In this document: positions 1 to 6,485 of the stretch, piece by piece
How the letters are laid out: every line of letters begins with the position of its first letter
Position numbering within the stretch: position 1 is the first letter of the stretch
From: a virus
Length of the DNA: 31,565 nucleotides
IMG/VR virus record: IMGVR_UViG_3300027791_001639
Location: 1-31,565 of that record
Direction: 5' to 3' (one strand)
The notes under the pieces: model-generated
What the model saw: the letters and a program-made list of their open reading frames with translations, nothing else
What the model was told of the DNA's origin: nothing
Databases searched by the model: none
Translations under genes and position numbers: made by a program

Positions 1-2
1 CA

Positions 3-365
3 AGTTCAGATCATCACATGGCACATATCATAACAGGTGACGGCAACACACTAAGCCACTTGCAATATGCAGATAAGAAAAAACAAGGCTTCATTGAAAT
101 AACAGGCGATGACAATACAGTTACACTTGAACAAAGAAATAGTTCAAATCACTTTGCAGACATTAATGTAACAGGAGATGATCATACAGTAACTGGTGTA
201 CAACGTGGCGGCGCCTATGCACATAACTTCTCTGTTGATCTAACTAACTCTGGTGGTGCATACAATTTGTCAACTACACAAAACTCAAACACAGCACAAA
301 CTTATAGTCTAACTGGCAGTTGTGTCACAGTAGGCGGATGTGCAGTTAGTGTTGTTCAATACTAA
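3..365 (+). CDS. curlin-like repeat protein, 5' end outside window
   Basis: This is a beta-strand-rich repeat protein without cysteines until its last residues. Units of about 22 residues recur with the core ITGDGNTLSHLQ, ITGDDNTVTLEQ and VTGDDHTVTGVQ, a GD-x-N-T-V-T-x-x-Q pattern resembling curlin or beta-solenoid repeats. The last unit is degenerate and carries two cysteines (SCVTVGGC). The frame is open to the left edge with no stop before the ATG at 18, so the gene probably begins upstream and this is its C-terminal part. It ends 12 nt before the CHASE2 cyclase. A surface, adhesin or fibre role is inferred from the repeats only. Confidence 0.6.
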   Translation, partial: SSDHHMAHIITGDGNTLSHLQYADKKKQGFIEITGDDNTVTLEQRNSSNHFADINVTGDDHTVTGVQRGGAYAHNFSVDLTNSGGAYNLSTTQNSNTAQTYSLTGSCVTVGGCAVSVVQY

Positions 366-366
366 C

Positions 367-373
367 ATAAATA
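367..373 (+). promoter_or_regulatory. T4-late-type promoter box (ATAAATA) for the cyclase gene
   Basis: ATAAATA lies in the 12-nt gap between the curlin-like gene and the cyclase gene. With T4 late spacing, the transcript would start at about 378-379, on the ATG itself. The string TAAATACAGTATG recurs at 9864-9876 and, on the minus strand, at 23763-23775. There is no Shine-Dalgarno sequence. Confidence 0.6.
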
Positions 374-377
374 CAGT

Positions 378-2429
378 ATGACGAAGTATATCACACATTG
401 GGCCGTGGTTTTTATTACGGCTTTTATCATGATAGGTTTACACTACGGTGATGGTTCCCTGGTGCAAACAGCTCGCCTTAAGCAATTCGACTTACTTCAG
501 CAAACTGATAAGGCAACATTATCCCAAGATGTTGGCATCGTAACCATTGACGAAGCCGCCATTGAAAAGTACGGTCAGTGGCCTTGGAAGCGTGATATAA
601 TTGCAGATATAATCTGGAAACTTCGCGAAGCAGGTGCTGGTATCATCGTAATCCCTGTTATCATGTCAGAAACAGATAGATTAGGTGGTGATATTGAATT
701 AGCCAAAGCACTTGCGGGTAACGGTGTTGTAATAGCACAAGTAGGAAGTACCCAAGCCAATCGTAATGCGGTCCCAAGAGGCATTGCGAAAATTGGCGAG
801 CCTGTGCCATATATGTTTGAATGGCCAGGTATGTTAGGACCAATCCAATTGCTAGGAGATAATGCCGACGGTGTGGGCGTGTTGAACACGAATCCAGAAA
901 TCGACGGTGTAGTAAGACGAGTACCTCTCCTGATGCGTGTCGGCGAAGATACGTATCCCGCTTTAGCAATTGAAGTTATTCGTGTTGCAACAGGAAACCC
1001 TAGTTACCAAGTTAAGGAAGCTGGCGGTGGAATTGAAGCAGTACGAGTTCCTGGTTACCCAATTATAAAAACAGATCCTAATGCACAGATATGGTTACGT
1101 TGGAATAAAGAATTCGAAACTATTAGTGCGGCTTCAGATGATTATAGATTATTTGAAGGTAAGACTGTTATTATAGGAGTAACCGCAGAAGGCATAGGTG
1201 GTTTAATCGCTAGTCCGACTGGACCACAACACAACTATATACCAGCCGCAGTAACACTTCAAACTGTGATAGATGGCGATCAAATCGAGCGTCCCTATTG
1301 GGCATTCTTAGCAGAGCTTATCACAACCGGACTACTAGGCATAGCTTTAGTGTGCGTTGGAAGGTTTGCCCCTTACTGGTTAGCTGGAGGATTATTAGTT
1401 GTGTTTGTGGGAGGACTCACTTATGGCGTACACTATGCATGGGTAAACTATTTGTACTTGTTAGATGGTACAATGCCTATGGTAACAATATTTGTAGTAG
1501 GCTTACATGCAATTTTTAATAGATTTGTAAGTGAGTATACACAGAAACAAGCAATTAAGAAACAGTTTGGGGGCTATGCTAGTCCTACTGTAGTTAAACT
1601 GTTACAAGAGAATCCAGCACTTATCAAAGACGGTCAGAAGAAAGAAGTCTCAATTGTATTCTCAGACTTGCGTGGCTTTACTCCTTTGGGCGAAAGCTTC
1701 GGTGATGACGTTAAAGGATTGACTAAGATTATGAATGGGTATATGGACAGCATTACGCAACCTGTACTCGACAGTGACGGAATGATTATTAAATACATTG
1801 GGGACGCAAGTATGCACATACACAATGCACCCATAGACGATGTAAATCACGCTAAGACAGCAGTACAGTGCGGCTTAGACATGCTTAAAGCAGTGGAGAA
1901 GTTCAATGACGAAGTTATTAAACCAGAAGGAAGACCACCAGTTGGAATGGGGGCAGGAATCAATACCGGCCTTGGCTATATTGGAGAAATGGGTAGCACC
2001 GCAAGACATTCGTACGATGTACTCGGGGACGCCGTTAGTACAGCCGCAAGAATTGAAAGCAAGTGTAAAGAATACGGTTGCGTCCTCTTAGTAGGAGGAG
2101 CTACAGTTGAACAATGTAAAGATGACTTTATGTTCCTTAAAGTAGACGACTTAGCTGTTAAAGGTAAAACAGTTGGTGTTGCTATATACACAGTATTAGA
2201 TGATGTTAAGAAGCATTACGAAGCAAGCAAACGCAGACACGATGGAATGCATACACTATATCAGCAACAGAAGTTTAGTGAAGCAATTAAAGAGTGCGAT
2301 AAGTTAAAGCCGCAGTTTGAAGGCAAACTAGAAGGCTATTACGACATGTGGATTGAACGCTGTGAGTATATGCTAACACAAGACTTGCCTAAGGATTGGA
2401 ATGGCGTGTTTATTGCGACTTCGAAGTAG
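378..2429 (+). CDS. CHASE2-domain class III nucleotidyl (adenylate) cyclase
   Basis: This 683-aa membrane signalling protein should turn ATP into cAMP in response to an extracytoplasmic signal. Residues 7-24 form a membrane segment, about 30-300 a CHASE2 sensor (GQWPWKRD and the VFxGxxA-type strand VIIGVTAEG), about 308-380 three membrane segments, 420-605 the class III catalytic domain, and the rest a helical tail. Metal-binding Asp430 (FSDLRGFT) and Asp476 (IGD), adenine-selecting Lys473 and Asp547, and Arg558 are present. The transition-state Asn of the usual VNxAAR motif is Ser554 (VSTAAR). The start codon abuts a late promoter box, suggesting leaderless translation. The 3' end overlaps the convergent gene by 20 nt. 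A phage-borne CHASE2 cyclase is unusual; activity with Ser554 is uncertain. Confidence 0.88.
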   Translation: MTKYITHWAVVFITAFIMIGLHYGDGSLVQTARLKQFDLLQQTDKATLSQDVGIVTIDEAAIEKYGQWPWKRDIIADIIWKLREAGAGIIVIPVIMSETDRLGGDIELAKALAGNGVVIAQVGSTQANRNAVPRGIAKIGEPVPYMFEWPGMLGPIQLLGDNADGVGVLNTNPEIDGVVRRVPLLMRVGEDTYPALAIEVIRVATGNPSYQVKEAGGGIEAVRVPGYPIIKTDPNAQIWLRWNKEFETISAASDDYRLFEGKTVIIGVTAEGIGGLIASPTGPQHNYIPAAVTLQTVIDGDQIERPYWAFLAELITTGLLGIALVCVGRFAPYWLAGGLLVVFVGGLTYGVHYAWVNYLYLLDGTMPMVTIFVVGLHAIFNRFVSEYTQKQAIKKQFGGYASPTVVKLLQENPALIKDGQKKEVSIVFSDLRGFTPLGESFGDDVKGLTKIMNGYMDSITQPVLDSDGMIIKYIGDASMHIHNAPIDDVNHAKTAVQCGLDMLKAVEKFNDEVIKPEGRPPVGMGAGINTGLGYIGEMGSTARHSYDVLGDAVSTAARIESKCKEYGCVLLVGGATVEQCKDDFMFLKVDDLAVKGKTVGVAIYTVLDDVKKHYEASKRRHDGMHTLYQQQKFSEAIKECDKLKPQFEGKLEGYYDMWIERCEYMLTQDLPKDWNGVFIATSK

Positions 2430-2586
2430 CTTTAGCTTTTAGGTATTCTTCAATCTTATCACACACATTTTCATGATCATACATAGCTTCAGCGGTATAC
2501 TGTTTACCGCAAGCTAGACATTCGTATATATCATCTGCTTTGATTATACGTGCTTCGCCAGCAGGCTGAAAACTATCCGTGTTCAT
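2410..2586 (-). CDS. small C2HC zinc-finger-like protein
   Basis: This 58-aa protein has the motif IYECLACGKQYTAEAMYDHENVC, i.e. C-x2-C-x10-H-x4-C spacing typical of a single zinc site. It is a clear paralogue of the 53-aa protein at 12435-12596: both read IYECLAC-K-YT-EAMY-HE-VC-KI--YL. The ATG at 2586 was chosen because the conserved part begins just after it and because the upstream part of the frame (from a GTG at 2694) overlaps a far more protein-like cysteine-rich frame. It is the last gene of a minus-strand operon and overlaps the end of the cyclase gene. Function unknown; nucleic-acid or protein binding is plausible. Confidence 0.75.
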   Translation of the reverse strand: MNTDSFQPAGEARIIKADDIYECLACGKQYTAEAMYDHENVCDKIEEYLKAKATSKSQ

Positions 2587-2722
2587 ACCTTGAAGCTGAC
2601 TTTGGAACATCTCTACAGTCTTTGCAGTTGCATTTAAAACAGACGTCATTTGCACACTCTTCGCAGTCTTCGTCTCTATGGCACTTATGTCCACATGTAC
2701 TACATTGGCTGTCGTCGATCAA
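2573..2722 (-). CDS. cysteine-rich 49-residue mini-protein (candidate)
   Basis: This frame holds nine cysteines in 49 residues (CSTCGHKC, CEEC, CFKCNCKDC) plus two histidines among charged residues, the signature of a metal-binding mini-protein. It has no ATG. The best start is a TTG at 2722 that overlaps the TGA of the upstream gene (TTGA), suggesting coupled translation. It overlaps the next gene's start by 14 nt, as is usual for packed phage operons. The cysteine content would be hard to get by chance and the alternative frame is low-complexity. Start and expression are uncertain. Confidence 0.55.
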   Translation of the reverse strand: MIDDSQCSTCGHKCHRDEDCEECANDVCFKCNCKDCRDVPKSASRYEHG

Positions 2723-3048
2723 TCTTTTTTACCCGTACTATTAAAAGGGTTGTTAGTTGTGTCTGAATACTTTGCAACTATATCTTCTAGTTCAGCTCTA
2801 CGTGCTTTATCTAATTTAGCTTCGTTTTCTAATACCATGCTTAACTTTGTGTTTAAGCGAATGATATCATTGTCTAACATGCGTACACGATCAACTAGTT
2901 TAATTAGTGTACCCATAGTAGCACCTATAACAGGATCAATAGTTTCAGTTACCCACTTCCATATAAAGTATATAAAATACCCCATACCTAATGCGGCAAC
3001 TACTGGAAATCCTAGGTCTTTAATTGTGTTAGTTAAGTCTGCTTCCAT
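2719..3048 (-). CDS. small membrane protein with coiled coil (paralogue of 3269-3547)
   Basis: This 109-aa protein has a short N-terminal amphipathic stretch, one membrane segment around residues 13-33 (FPVVAALGMGYFIYFIWKW), then a charged helical region about 45-90 that should form a coiled coil. The KDLGFP...ALG.G.F block and the following D-N-x-I/L-x-K pattern match the 92-aa protein encoded 220 nt upstream, so the two are tandem paralogues. One membrane helix plus coiled coil fits holin-like (BhlA/UviB-type) or small virion-associated membrane proteins, but no lysis role can be shown. It starts 4 nt after the 67-aa gene. Confidence 0.75.
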   Translation of the reverse strand: MEADLTNTIKDLGFPVVAALGMGYFIYFIWKWVTETIDPVIGATMGTLIKLVDRVRMLDNDIIRLNTKLSMVLENEAKLDKARRAELEDIVAKYSDTTNNPFNSTGKKD

Positions 3049-3051
3049 ATA

Positions 3052-3255
3052 CTAAGCTAGTTCCTCTTTCTTTGATCCGTGTTTAATTACCATTTCTGAT
3101 AGTTCATCTGACTTAACTAGCCAACCATCTTCATTAACAATAAACACATCGCCGGGCTTATATAATCCTGCGTCCATTACTTCAGTTGGAGTGTCACCTT
3201 CGACTTTAAAGCCTTTACCTGGTAAGCTATTAATTGTATAATCTACCCACATCAT
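3052..3255 (-). CDS. 67-aa hypothetical soluble protein
   Basis: The start at 3255 (MMWVDYTI...) was chosen because AGGAGA lies 7 nt upstream, right after the stop of the preceding gene. The protein is predicted soluble, with a compact beta-rich pattern (GKGFKVEGDTPTEVMDAGLYKPGDVFIV) that resembles a small SH3-like or ribosomal-type barrel, then a Lys/Glu-rich tail. It sits between two paralogous membrane proteins in the same operon. No family is recognised. Confidence 0.7.
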   Translation of the reverse strand: MMWVDYTINSLPGKGFKVEGDTPTEVMDAGLYKPGDVFIVNEDGWLVKSDELSEMVIKHGSKKEELA

Positions 3256-3268
3256 TTTAGTCTCTCCT

Positions 3269-3547
3269 TTAATCGCGTCTTGCATCGTCCTTGCCTTCGT
3301 TAGCGGCAATTCTGTCTACGTTTGGTTTAATATGTAGTGCGTGGCTCATTAATGCATCAATCTTAACTAAGTCGTTGTTCATAGTTTGAACACGATTGTC
3401 AAGAGATCCAATAATATTTTTGAGTGTAGTTACTGAATCAGTAACTCCAGCTAGTATAAATTTTAGTGTTAGGAAAACAAAGGCCCCTGCACCCAGTGCT
3501 CCGGCTATTGGAAACCCCAAATCTTTTGCTAATGTTAAAAAATCCAT
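3269..3547 (-). CDS. small membrane protein with coiled coil, first gene of minus operon
   Basis: This 92-aa protein begins MDFLTLAKDLGFP, has a membrane segment at about 13-34 (IAGALGAGAFVFLTLKFILAG) and then a helical region with heptad-like hydrophobics (LKNIIGSLDNRVQTMNNDLVKIDALM). It is paralogous to the 109-aa protein at 2719-3048. A CTAAATA late-type box on the minus strand lies about 40 nt upstream. Its position as leader of a late operon and its architecture suggest a holin-like or virion-envelope role, as inference only. Confidence 0.75.
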   Translation of the reverse strand: MDFLTLAKDLGFPIAGALGAGAFVFLTLKFILAGVTDSVTTLKNIIGSLDNRVQTMNNDLVKIDALMSHALHIKPNVDRIAANEGKDDARRD

Positions 3548-3584
3548 ATTTACTTTGCCCTCTATACTTCGTTGACCCTACTAT

Positions 3585-3591
3585 TATTTAG
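3585..3591 (-). promoter_or_regulatory. late-type promoter box (CTAAATA), minus strand
   Basis: Reading the minus strand, GCTAAATAATAG lies upstream of the 92-aa membrane protein gene. It matches the core of the T4 late box except for the first bases and is back to back with the plus-strand box at 3622-3629. Confidence 0.4.
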
Positions 3592-3621
3592 CCGGTTTAG
3601 TAGTGCAACAAACACACATTT

Positions 3622-3629
3622 TATAAATA
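3622..3629 (+). promoter_or_regulatory. T4-late promoter box TATAAATA for peroxiredoxin
   Basis: This is an exact copy of the T4 late consensus TATAAATA. With T4 spacing (last A at -6), transcription would begin at about 3635, the first base of a 7-bp inverted repeat. The gene start with its Shine-Dalgarno sequence follows at 3672. Confidence 0.65.
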
Positions 3630-3634
3630 TTTGT

Positions 3635-3651
3635 ATAGTATATCATACTAT
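3635..3651 (+). promoter_or_regulatory. inverted repeat at predicted 5' end of peroxiredoxin mRNA
   Basis: ATAGTAT / ATC / ATACTAT is a perfect 7-bp inverted repeat with a 3-nt loop. It begins at the transcription start predicted from the late box and ends 6 nt before the AGGAG sequence. It could be a 5'-terminal stabilising hairpin or an operator. Confidence 0.5.
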
Positions 3652-3671
3652 TAACTCAGGAGATAATTAAT

Positions 3672-4211
3672 ATGATTGAAGGTTTTAGATTACCTAAAGT
3701 GACATTTAAAACAAGAATCCGTGACGAAGAAGAAGTCAACGGTGACAATCCATATCGTTGGCAGGACACTACTACCGACGATTACTTTAAAGGTAAACGT
3801 GTAGTATTGTTTAGCTTGCCAGGTGCGTTTACGCCTACTTGCAGTGAATATCAGCTACCGGGCTTTGAAGAAAACTACGATAAAATTCGTAATTTTGATA
3901 TTGACGAAGTATACTGTATGAGCGTTAATGATGCATTTGTAATGAATGCCTGGTCAAAGTCTATGGATATTCAAAACGTAAAATGCATTCCAGATGGAAG
4001 CGGTAACATGACCCGTTTCTTAGGCATGCTTATTGGTAAGAACCATTTAGGATTTGGTCTACGTAGCTGGCGCTTTATGTGTGTTATTAATGACGGCGTA
4101 GTAGAGCAGTGGTGGCAAGAGCCAGGTATTAACAATGACGGGTTAGATGAAGATCCGTATGAGCAGTCAACACCGTTGAATTGTATCGAGTACCTAAAAG
4201 GCAATATATAA
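3672..4211 (+). CDS. peroxiredoxin (Prx5-like)
   Basis: This 179-aa thiol peroxidase should reduce peroxides. The peroxidatic cysteine is Cys57 in PGAFTPTCS, followed by the family's SVNDAFVMNAW motif at about 84-94 and a conserved C-terminal region. The spacing fits the Prx5 (AhpC/TSA, redoxin) group, although an N-terminal insert (residues about 15-40, RDEEEVNGDNPYRWQD) makes it longer than the usual core of about 160. There is a good Shine-Dalgarno (CAGGAG) before ATG 3672. It is driven by a late promoter, so it probably acts late, perhaps protecting redox-sensitive steps alongside the Fe-S genes. The downstream genes follow within 25 nt. Confidence 0.93.
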   Translation: MIEGFRLPKVTFKTRIRDEEEVNGDNPYRWQDTTTDDYFKGKRVVLFSLPGAFTPTCSEYQLPGFEENYDKIRNFDIDEVYCMSVNDAFVMNAWSKSMDIQNVKCIPDGSGNMTRFLGMLIGKNHLGFGLRSWRFMCVINDGVVEQWWQEPGINNDGLDEDPYEQSTPLNCIEYLKGNI

Positions 4212-4232
4212 TGAGCAGACAACGGTGTGACG

Positions 4233-4406
4233 ATGATTAAAAGTATATGGAAATATTGGTGCAAGGCTATGGGTAGTAGTGCATACAATGACAATAAGAA
4301 AGATGACCATATACATTTGATTATTAGAACGCCGTGGTTTGTATTACATATAGTGACTTGTCTAATGATAATCGCAGGTAATGGCAGAGTGCTAGGATGG
4401 TGGTAA
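4233..4406 (+). CDS. 57-aa small membrane protein
   Basis: The protein begins MIKSIWKYWCKAMGSSAYND, has a hydrophilic loop, then a C-terminal membrane segment (WFVLHIVTCLMIIAGNGRVLGWW, about 35-57) rich in tryptophan. The WKYW-x-KAxG start and the IIRT-W-V-H--TC-MII pattern are those of small membrane proteins I associate with T4-like marine phages. No function is known. The spacing to both neighbours is short (21 and 6 nt), consistent with one transcript. Confidence 0.65.
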   Translation: MIKSIWKYWCKAMGSSAYNDNKKDDHIHLIIRTPWFVLHIVTCLMIIAGNGRVLGWW

Positions 4407-4412
4407 AAACTT

Positions 4413-4598
4413 ATGACTGACGAACAACACAAACAAGCATACCGATTGTTTTGGTTAACAAAAGGACACTTTAACACAACTGAAGAAACTATTCTTGCAT
4501 CAGCAAAAGGATACTTTAATAGACTTTGGACTAATAATGAAAGAGCTGTTTATGCCGAAGAAGGCTTTGAAGAAGCATACGAGAATCGACATAATTGA
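4413..4598 (+). CDS. 61-aa acidic hypothetical protein
   Basis: This short, mostly helical acidic protein (EEGFEEAYENRHN at its end) starts at ATG 4413, 6 nt after the preceding gene. Its TGA overlaps the next ATG (TGATG). The pattern LTKGHFNTTEETILASAKGYFNRLW suggests two helices. No family is recognised. Confidence 0.6.
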   Translation: MTDEQHKQAYRLFWLTKGHFNTTEETILASAKGYFNRLWTNNERAVYAEEGFEEAYENRHN

Positions 4599-4888
4599 TG
4601 AGATTTTTTCTAACTCAATGTGAATACAAATGGTCACATGCACACAAGAGAATGGAAACCTTATGGGTGCGTCGAGAGTTAGGAGATGAACTTTCAAAGT
4701 ACATTGTAAAACAAGGCTATAAGTTAGTATTAATAAGATCAAAATCACAATCGTTACCTGAGGATTTATATTGTAGATGTGACATCTATGTTGATATTCC
4801 AAATAACAAAGAATCAACATTGTTTGCACTTAAATATAGTAAAGCACTACCATTAAAAAGAGGAAAGTATGATAACGAATATTGGTAA
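4598..4888 (+). CDS. 96-aa hypothetical protein
   Basis: The start at 4598 was chosen because the ATG overlaps the upstream stop (TGATG). The protein is basic and mixed alpha/beta, with an N-terminal MRFFLTQCEYKW stretch and a YCRCDIYVDIP motif near residue 60. Its end overlaps the GNAT-like gene by 20 nt. No function can be assigned. Confidence 0.6.
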   Translation: MRFFLTQCEYKWSHAHKRMETLWVRRELGDELSKYIVKQGYKLVLIRSKSQSLPEDLYCRCDIYVDIPNNKESTLFALKYSKALPLKRGKYDNEYW

Positions 4889-5342
4889 AGAAGTAGTAGA
4901 AAGTATTATAAAGGACGATCCTGTTAGACCGCATTTGACAACCGATTTTAGAACTAGTTCTAATAGAGAAGTCTATGCACTATACGAAGACAAGTATGCA
5001 GAACAGCATTTTCCCTCTGATGATATCAAAGCAATTATATGTGTAGCATACACAAATGAAGTTCCTAAAAATGAATACGAACTTGAGCTGTTTAGTCAGG
5101 CCGCATGCCAAGACGGTCAACAAGGACATATTGCAGTATTTTATACCGTTTGGAGCTACGCAAAGGGAGCAGGCCGACAAGTAGTATTTGATGTTGCAAA
5201 ACACCTTGTTGAAAGTGAAAGAGCTAAAAAATTCGTAACTTTAAGCCCATTAACTACAATGGCAGAACGTTTTCACTTACGAAACGGCGCCGAACTAATT
5301 TCAAAACACGATTCTTGTCAGAATTTTGAGTATACTTTATAA
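4869..5342 (+). CDS. GNAT-like acetyltransferase fold protein
   Basis: This 157-aa protein has the layout of an N-acetyltransferase: an N-terminal half with a central strand (IKAIICVAYTNEVP), then a strand and acetyl-CoA-binding-type loop (IAVFYTVWSYAKGAGRQVVFDVAKHL, about 88-113), and the C-terminal strand-helix pattern MAERFHLRNGAELISK. The GAGR turn corresponds to the Q/RxxGxG/A loop but is degenerate, so substrate and even activity are uncertain. The start overlaps the preceding gene by 20 nt. It ends just before a sigma70-type promoter. Confidence 0.55.
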   Translation: MITNIGKEVVESIIKDDPVRPHLTTDFRTSSNREVYALYEDKYAEQHFPSDDIKAIICVAYTNEVPKNEYELELFSQAACQDGQQGHIAVFYTVWSYAKGAGRQVVFDVAKHLVESERAKKFVTLSPLTTMAERFHLRNGAELISKHDSCQNFEYTL

Positions 5343-5351
5343 CCAAAACAC

Positions 5352-5380
5352 TTGACTAATCGTACAAAATTGTGTATAAT
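5352..5380 (+). promoter_or_regulatory. sigma70-type promoter for the SprT-like gene
   Basis: TTGACT (5352-5357), 17-nt spacer, TATAAT (5375-5380). The predicted start at about 5387 leaves a leader of about 18 nt with an AGGAG at 5395-5399. Confidence 0.8.
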
Positions 5381-5404
5381 TGTATGTATTAGTTAGGAGT
5401 GATT

Positions 5405-5839
5405 ATGTTTTTAGAAGTTATCGGCGGTTCAAAATCTCAAAAGAAACATACCCAAGGCATGGTTGAATTCTGTGCTAATAAACTAATGCCACGTTTATAT
5501 AATTTGGATATTACTGTCCGTTTGTGTAAGCCTAAAGGTGCATTAGGTTATTGTTTAGAATTAGAAGATAAAAGAACCTTTGAATTAGAAATTGATCAAA
5601 CACAACCGTTACGTCAGTTACTTGAAACTGTAGCACACGAAATGGTACATGTTAAACAATATGCAAGACGTGAGTTGCACCCAAGCAAAGAGGCTTGGTT
5701 AGGCAAAACTGTTAATCCTAAAAAAGTAAGTTATTGGGATTTGCCCTGGGAAATTGAAGCACATGGGCGAGAAGTAGGGTTATTTGTAAGGTATTGTGAG
5801 GAAAATAAGTTAGGAAAGTATAAATGGACAAATCTGTAA
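5405..5839 (+). CDS. SprT-like zinc metallopeptidase
   Basis: This 144-aa protein carries the zinc protease motif HEMVH (residues 78-82 in ETVAHEMVHVKQYARRE) and a downstream WEIEAHGRE block (115-123) whose glutamate should be the third zinc ligand. This matches the SprT-like/SPRTN catalytic core, which cleaves DNA-bound proteins in cells; no DNA-binding extension is present, so the phage substrate is unknown. ATG 5405 is preferred over an in-frame GTG at 5399 because AGGAG lies 5 nt before it. It is transcribed from a perfect sigma70-type promoter, hence probably early. Confidence 0.8.
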   Translation: MFLEVIGGSKSQKKHTQGMVEFCANKLMPRLYNLDITVRLCKPKGALGYCLELEDKRTFELEIDQTQPLRQLLETVAHEMVHVKQYARRELHPSKEAWLGKTVNPKKVSYWDLPWEIEAHGREVGLFVRYCEENKLGKYKWTNL

Positions 5840-5845
5840 TAAATA
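5839..5845 (+). promoter_or_regulatory. late-type promoter box (ATAAATA) for the first ClpP
   Basis: AATAAATA overlaps the stop of the SprT-like gene. The predicted start at about 5851 leaves a leader of about 10 nt without a Shine-Dalgarno. A second box-like ATAAATT lies at 5854-5860, directly against the ATG. Confidence 0.5.
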
Positions 5846-5860
5846 GGTATATAATAAATT

Positions 5861-6424
5861 ATGCCTAAATACGATAGTTGGAACAGCTCAGATGCAGTAG
5901 ATAGATCGTTACTTGATAACGACATACACTATCTAAGCGGAGAGATTACTAACGAAAATATAGGTGAAGCCATTAAATGGATTATTAGTGCTAACCTAAT
6001 AAAAAAACCTAAACGAACACTTGAACTTTATGTTAATACTACAGGCGGGGATCTATACGAGATGTTTGCCCTTATTGATGTTATGAAGAATAGTTACCAC
6101 AACATAAGCACAGTAGGTATTGGTGCTGTTATGAGTGCAGGGTTTATGATCTTTGCAAGTGGCACAAAAGGATATCGTTGGATTGGTAAGAACGCCGGCA
6201 TCATGAATCATCAACACAGTGATAACATGGACGCTAAGATGCATGATATGAAAGCACAGATGAAAGAAAACAAAAACTGTGAAATGAGATGTATGCAAAT
6301 ACTACGTGAAGCAACAGGTATGACTGTACCAGAAGTTAATACTAAATTTATTAAGAACCCTTCCGATCAATACTACACAGCCAAACAATTGGTTGATTTA
6401 GGTATAGCAGACGACATTTTATAG
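5861..6424 (+). CDS. divergent ClpP-type serine peptidase
   Basis: This 187-aa protein has the ClpP/crotonase fold with an intact triad: Ser92 (AVMSAGF), His117 (IMNHQH) and Asp169 (PSDQYYTA). The oxyanion turn is NTTGGD rather than the canonical NSPGG, and the handle helix is lysine- and methionine-rich. It is clearly different from the canonical ClpP encoded 1.2 kb downstream. It could form its own barrel, a mixed barrel with the second subunit, or a prohead-type protease. The start is ATG 5861 with almost no leader. Confidence 0.85.
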   Translation: MPKYDSWNSSDAVDRSLLDNDIHYLSGEITNENIGEAIKWIISANLIKKPKRTLELYVNTTGGDLYEMFALIDVMKNSYHNISTVGIGAVMSAGFMIFASGTKGYRWIGKNAGIMNHQHSDNMDAKMHDMKAQMKENKNCEMRCMQILREATGMTVPEVNTKFIKNPSDQYYTAKQLVDLGIADDIL

Positions 6425-6425
6425 G

Positions 6426-6454
6426 TTGACAACTCAAACTTAAGGTGCTATAAT
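6426..6454 (+). promoter_or_regulatory. sigma70-type promoter for the 243-aa gene
   Basis: TTGACA (6426-6431), 17-nt spacer, TATAAT (6449-6454), starting right after the first ClpP gene. It is followed by a leader of about 25 nt ending AGGCACACACAATG, with only a weak ribosome-binding site. Confidence 0.85.
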
Positions 6455-6485
6455 ACTTGTAACAATTAAATAATAGGCACACACA

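Noticed and set aside
2587-2694. N-terminal extension of the zinc-finger gene from a GTG at 2694
   Set aside because: It is low-complexity and not shared with the paralogue, and it overlaps the cysteine-rich frame, which is more protein-like.
4211-4240. 9-codon ORF starting at ATG 4211 after peroxiredoxin
   Set aside because: Too short, and it only overlaps the start of the 57-aa membrane protein gene; no composition signal.
3971-4477. 168-codon open frame on the minus strand
   Set aside because: It lies opposite the peroxiredoxin and small genes, which have clear motifs and ribosome-binding sites; its composition is that of an antisense frame.
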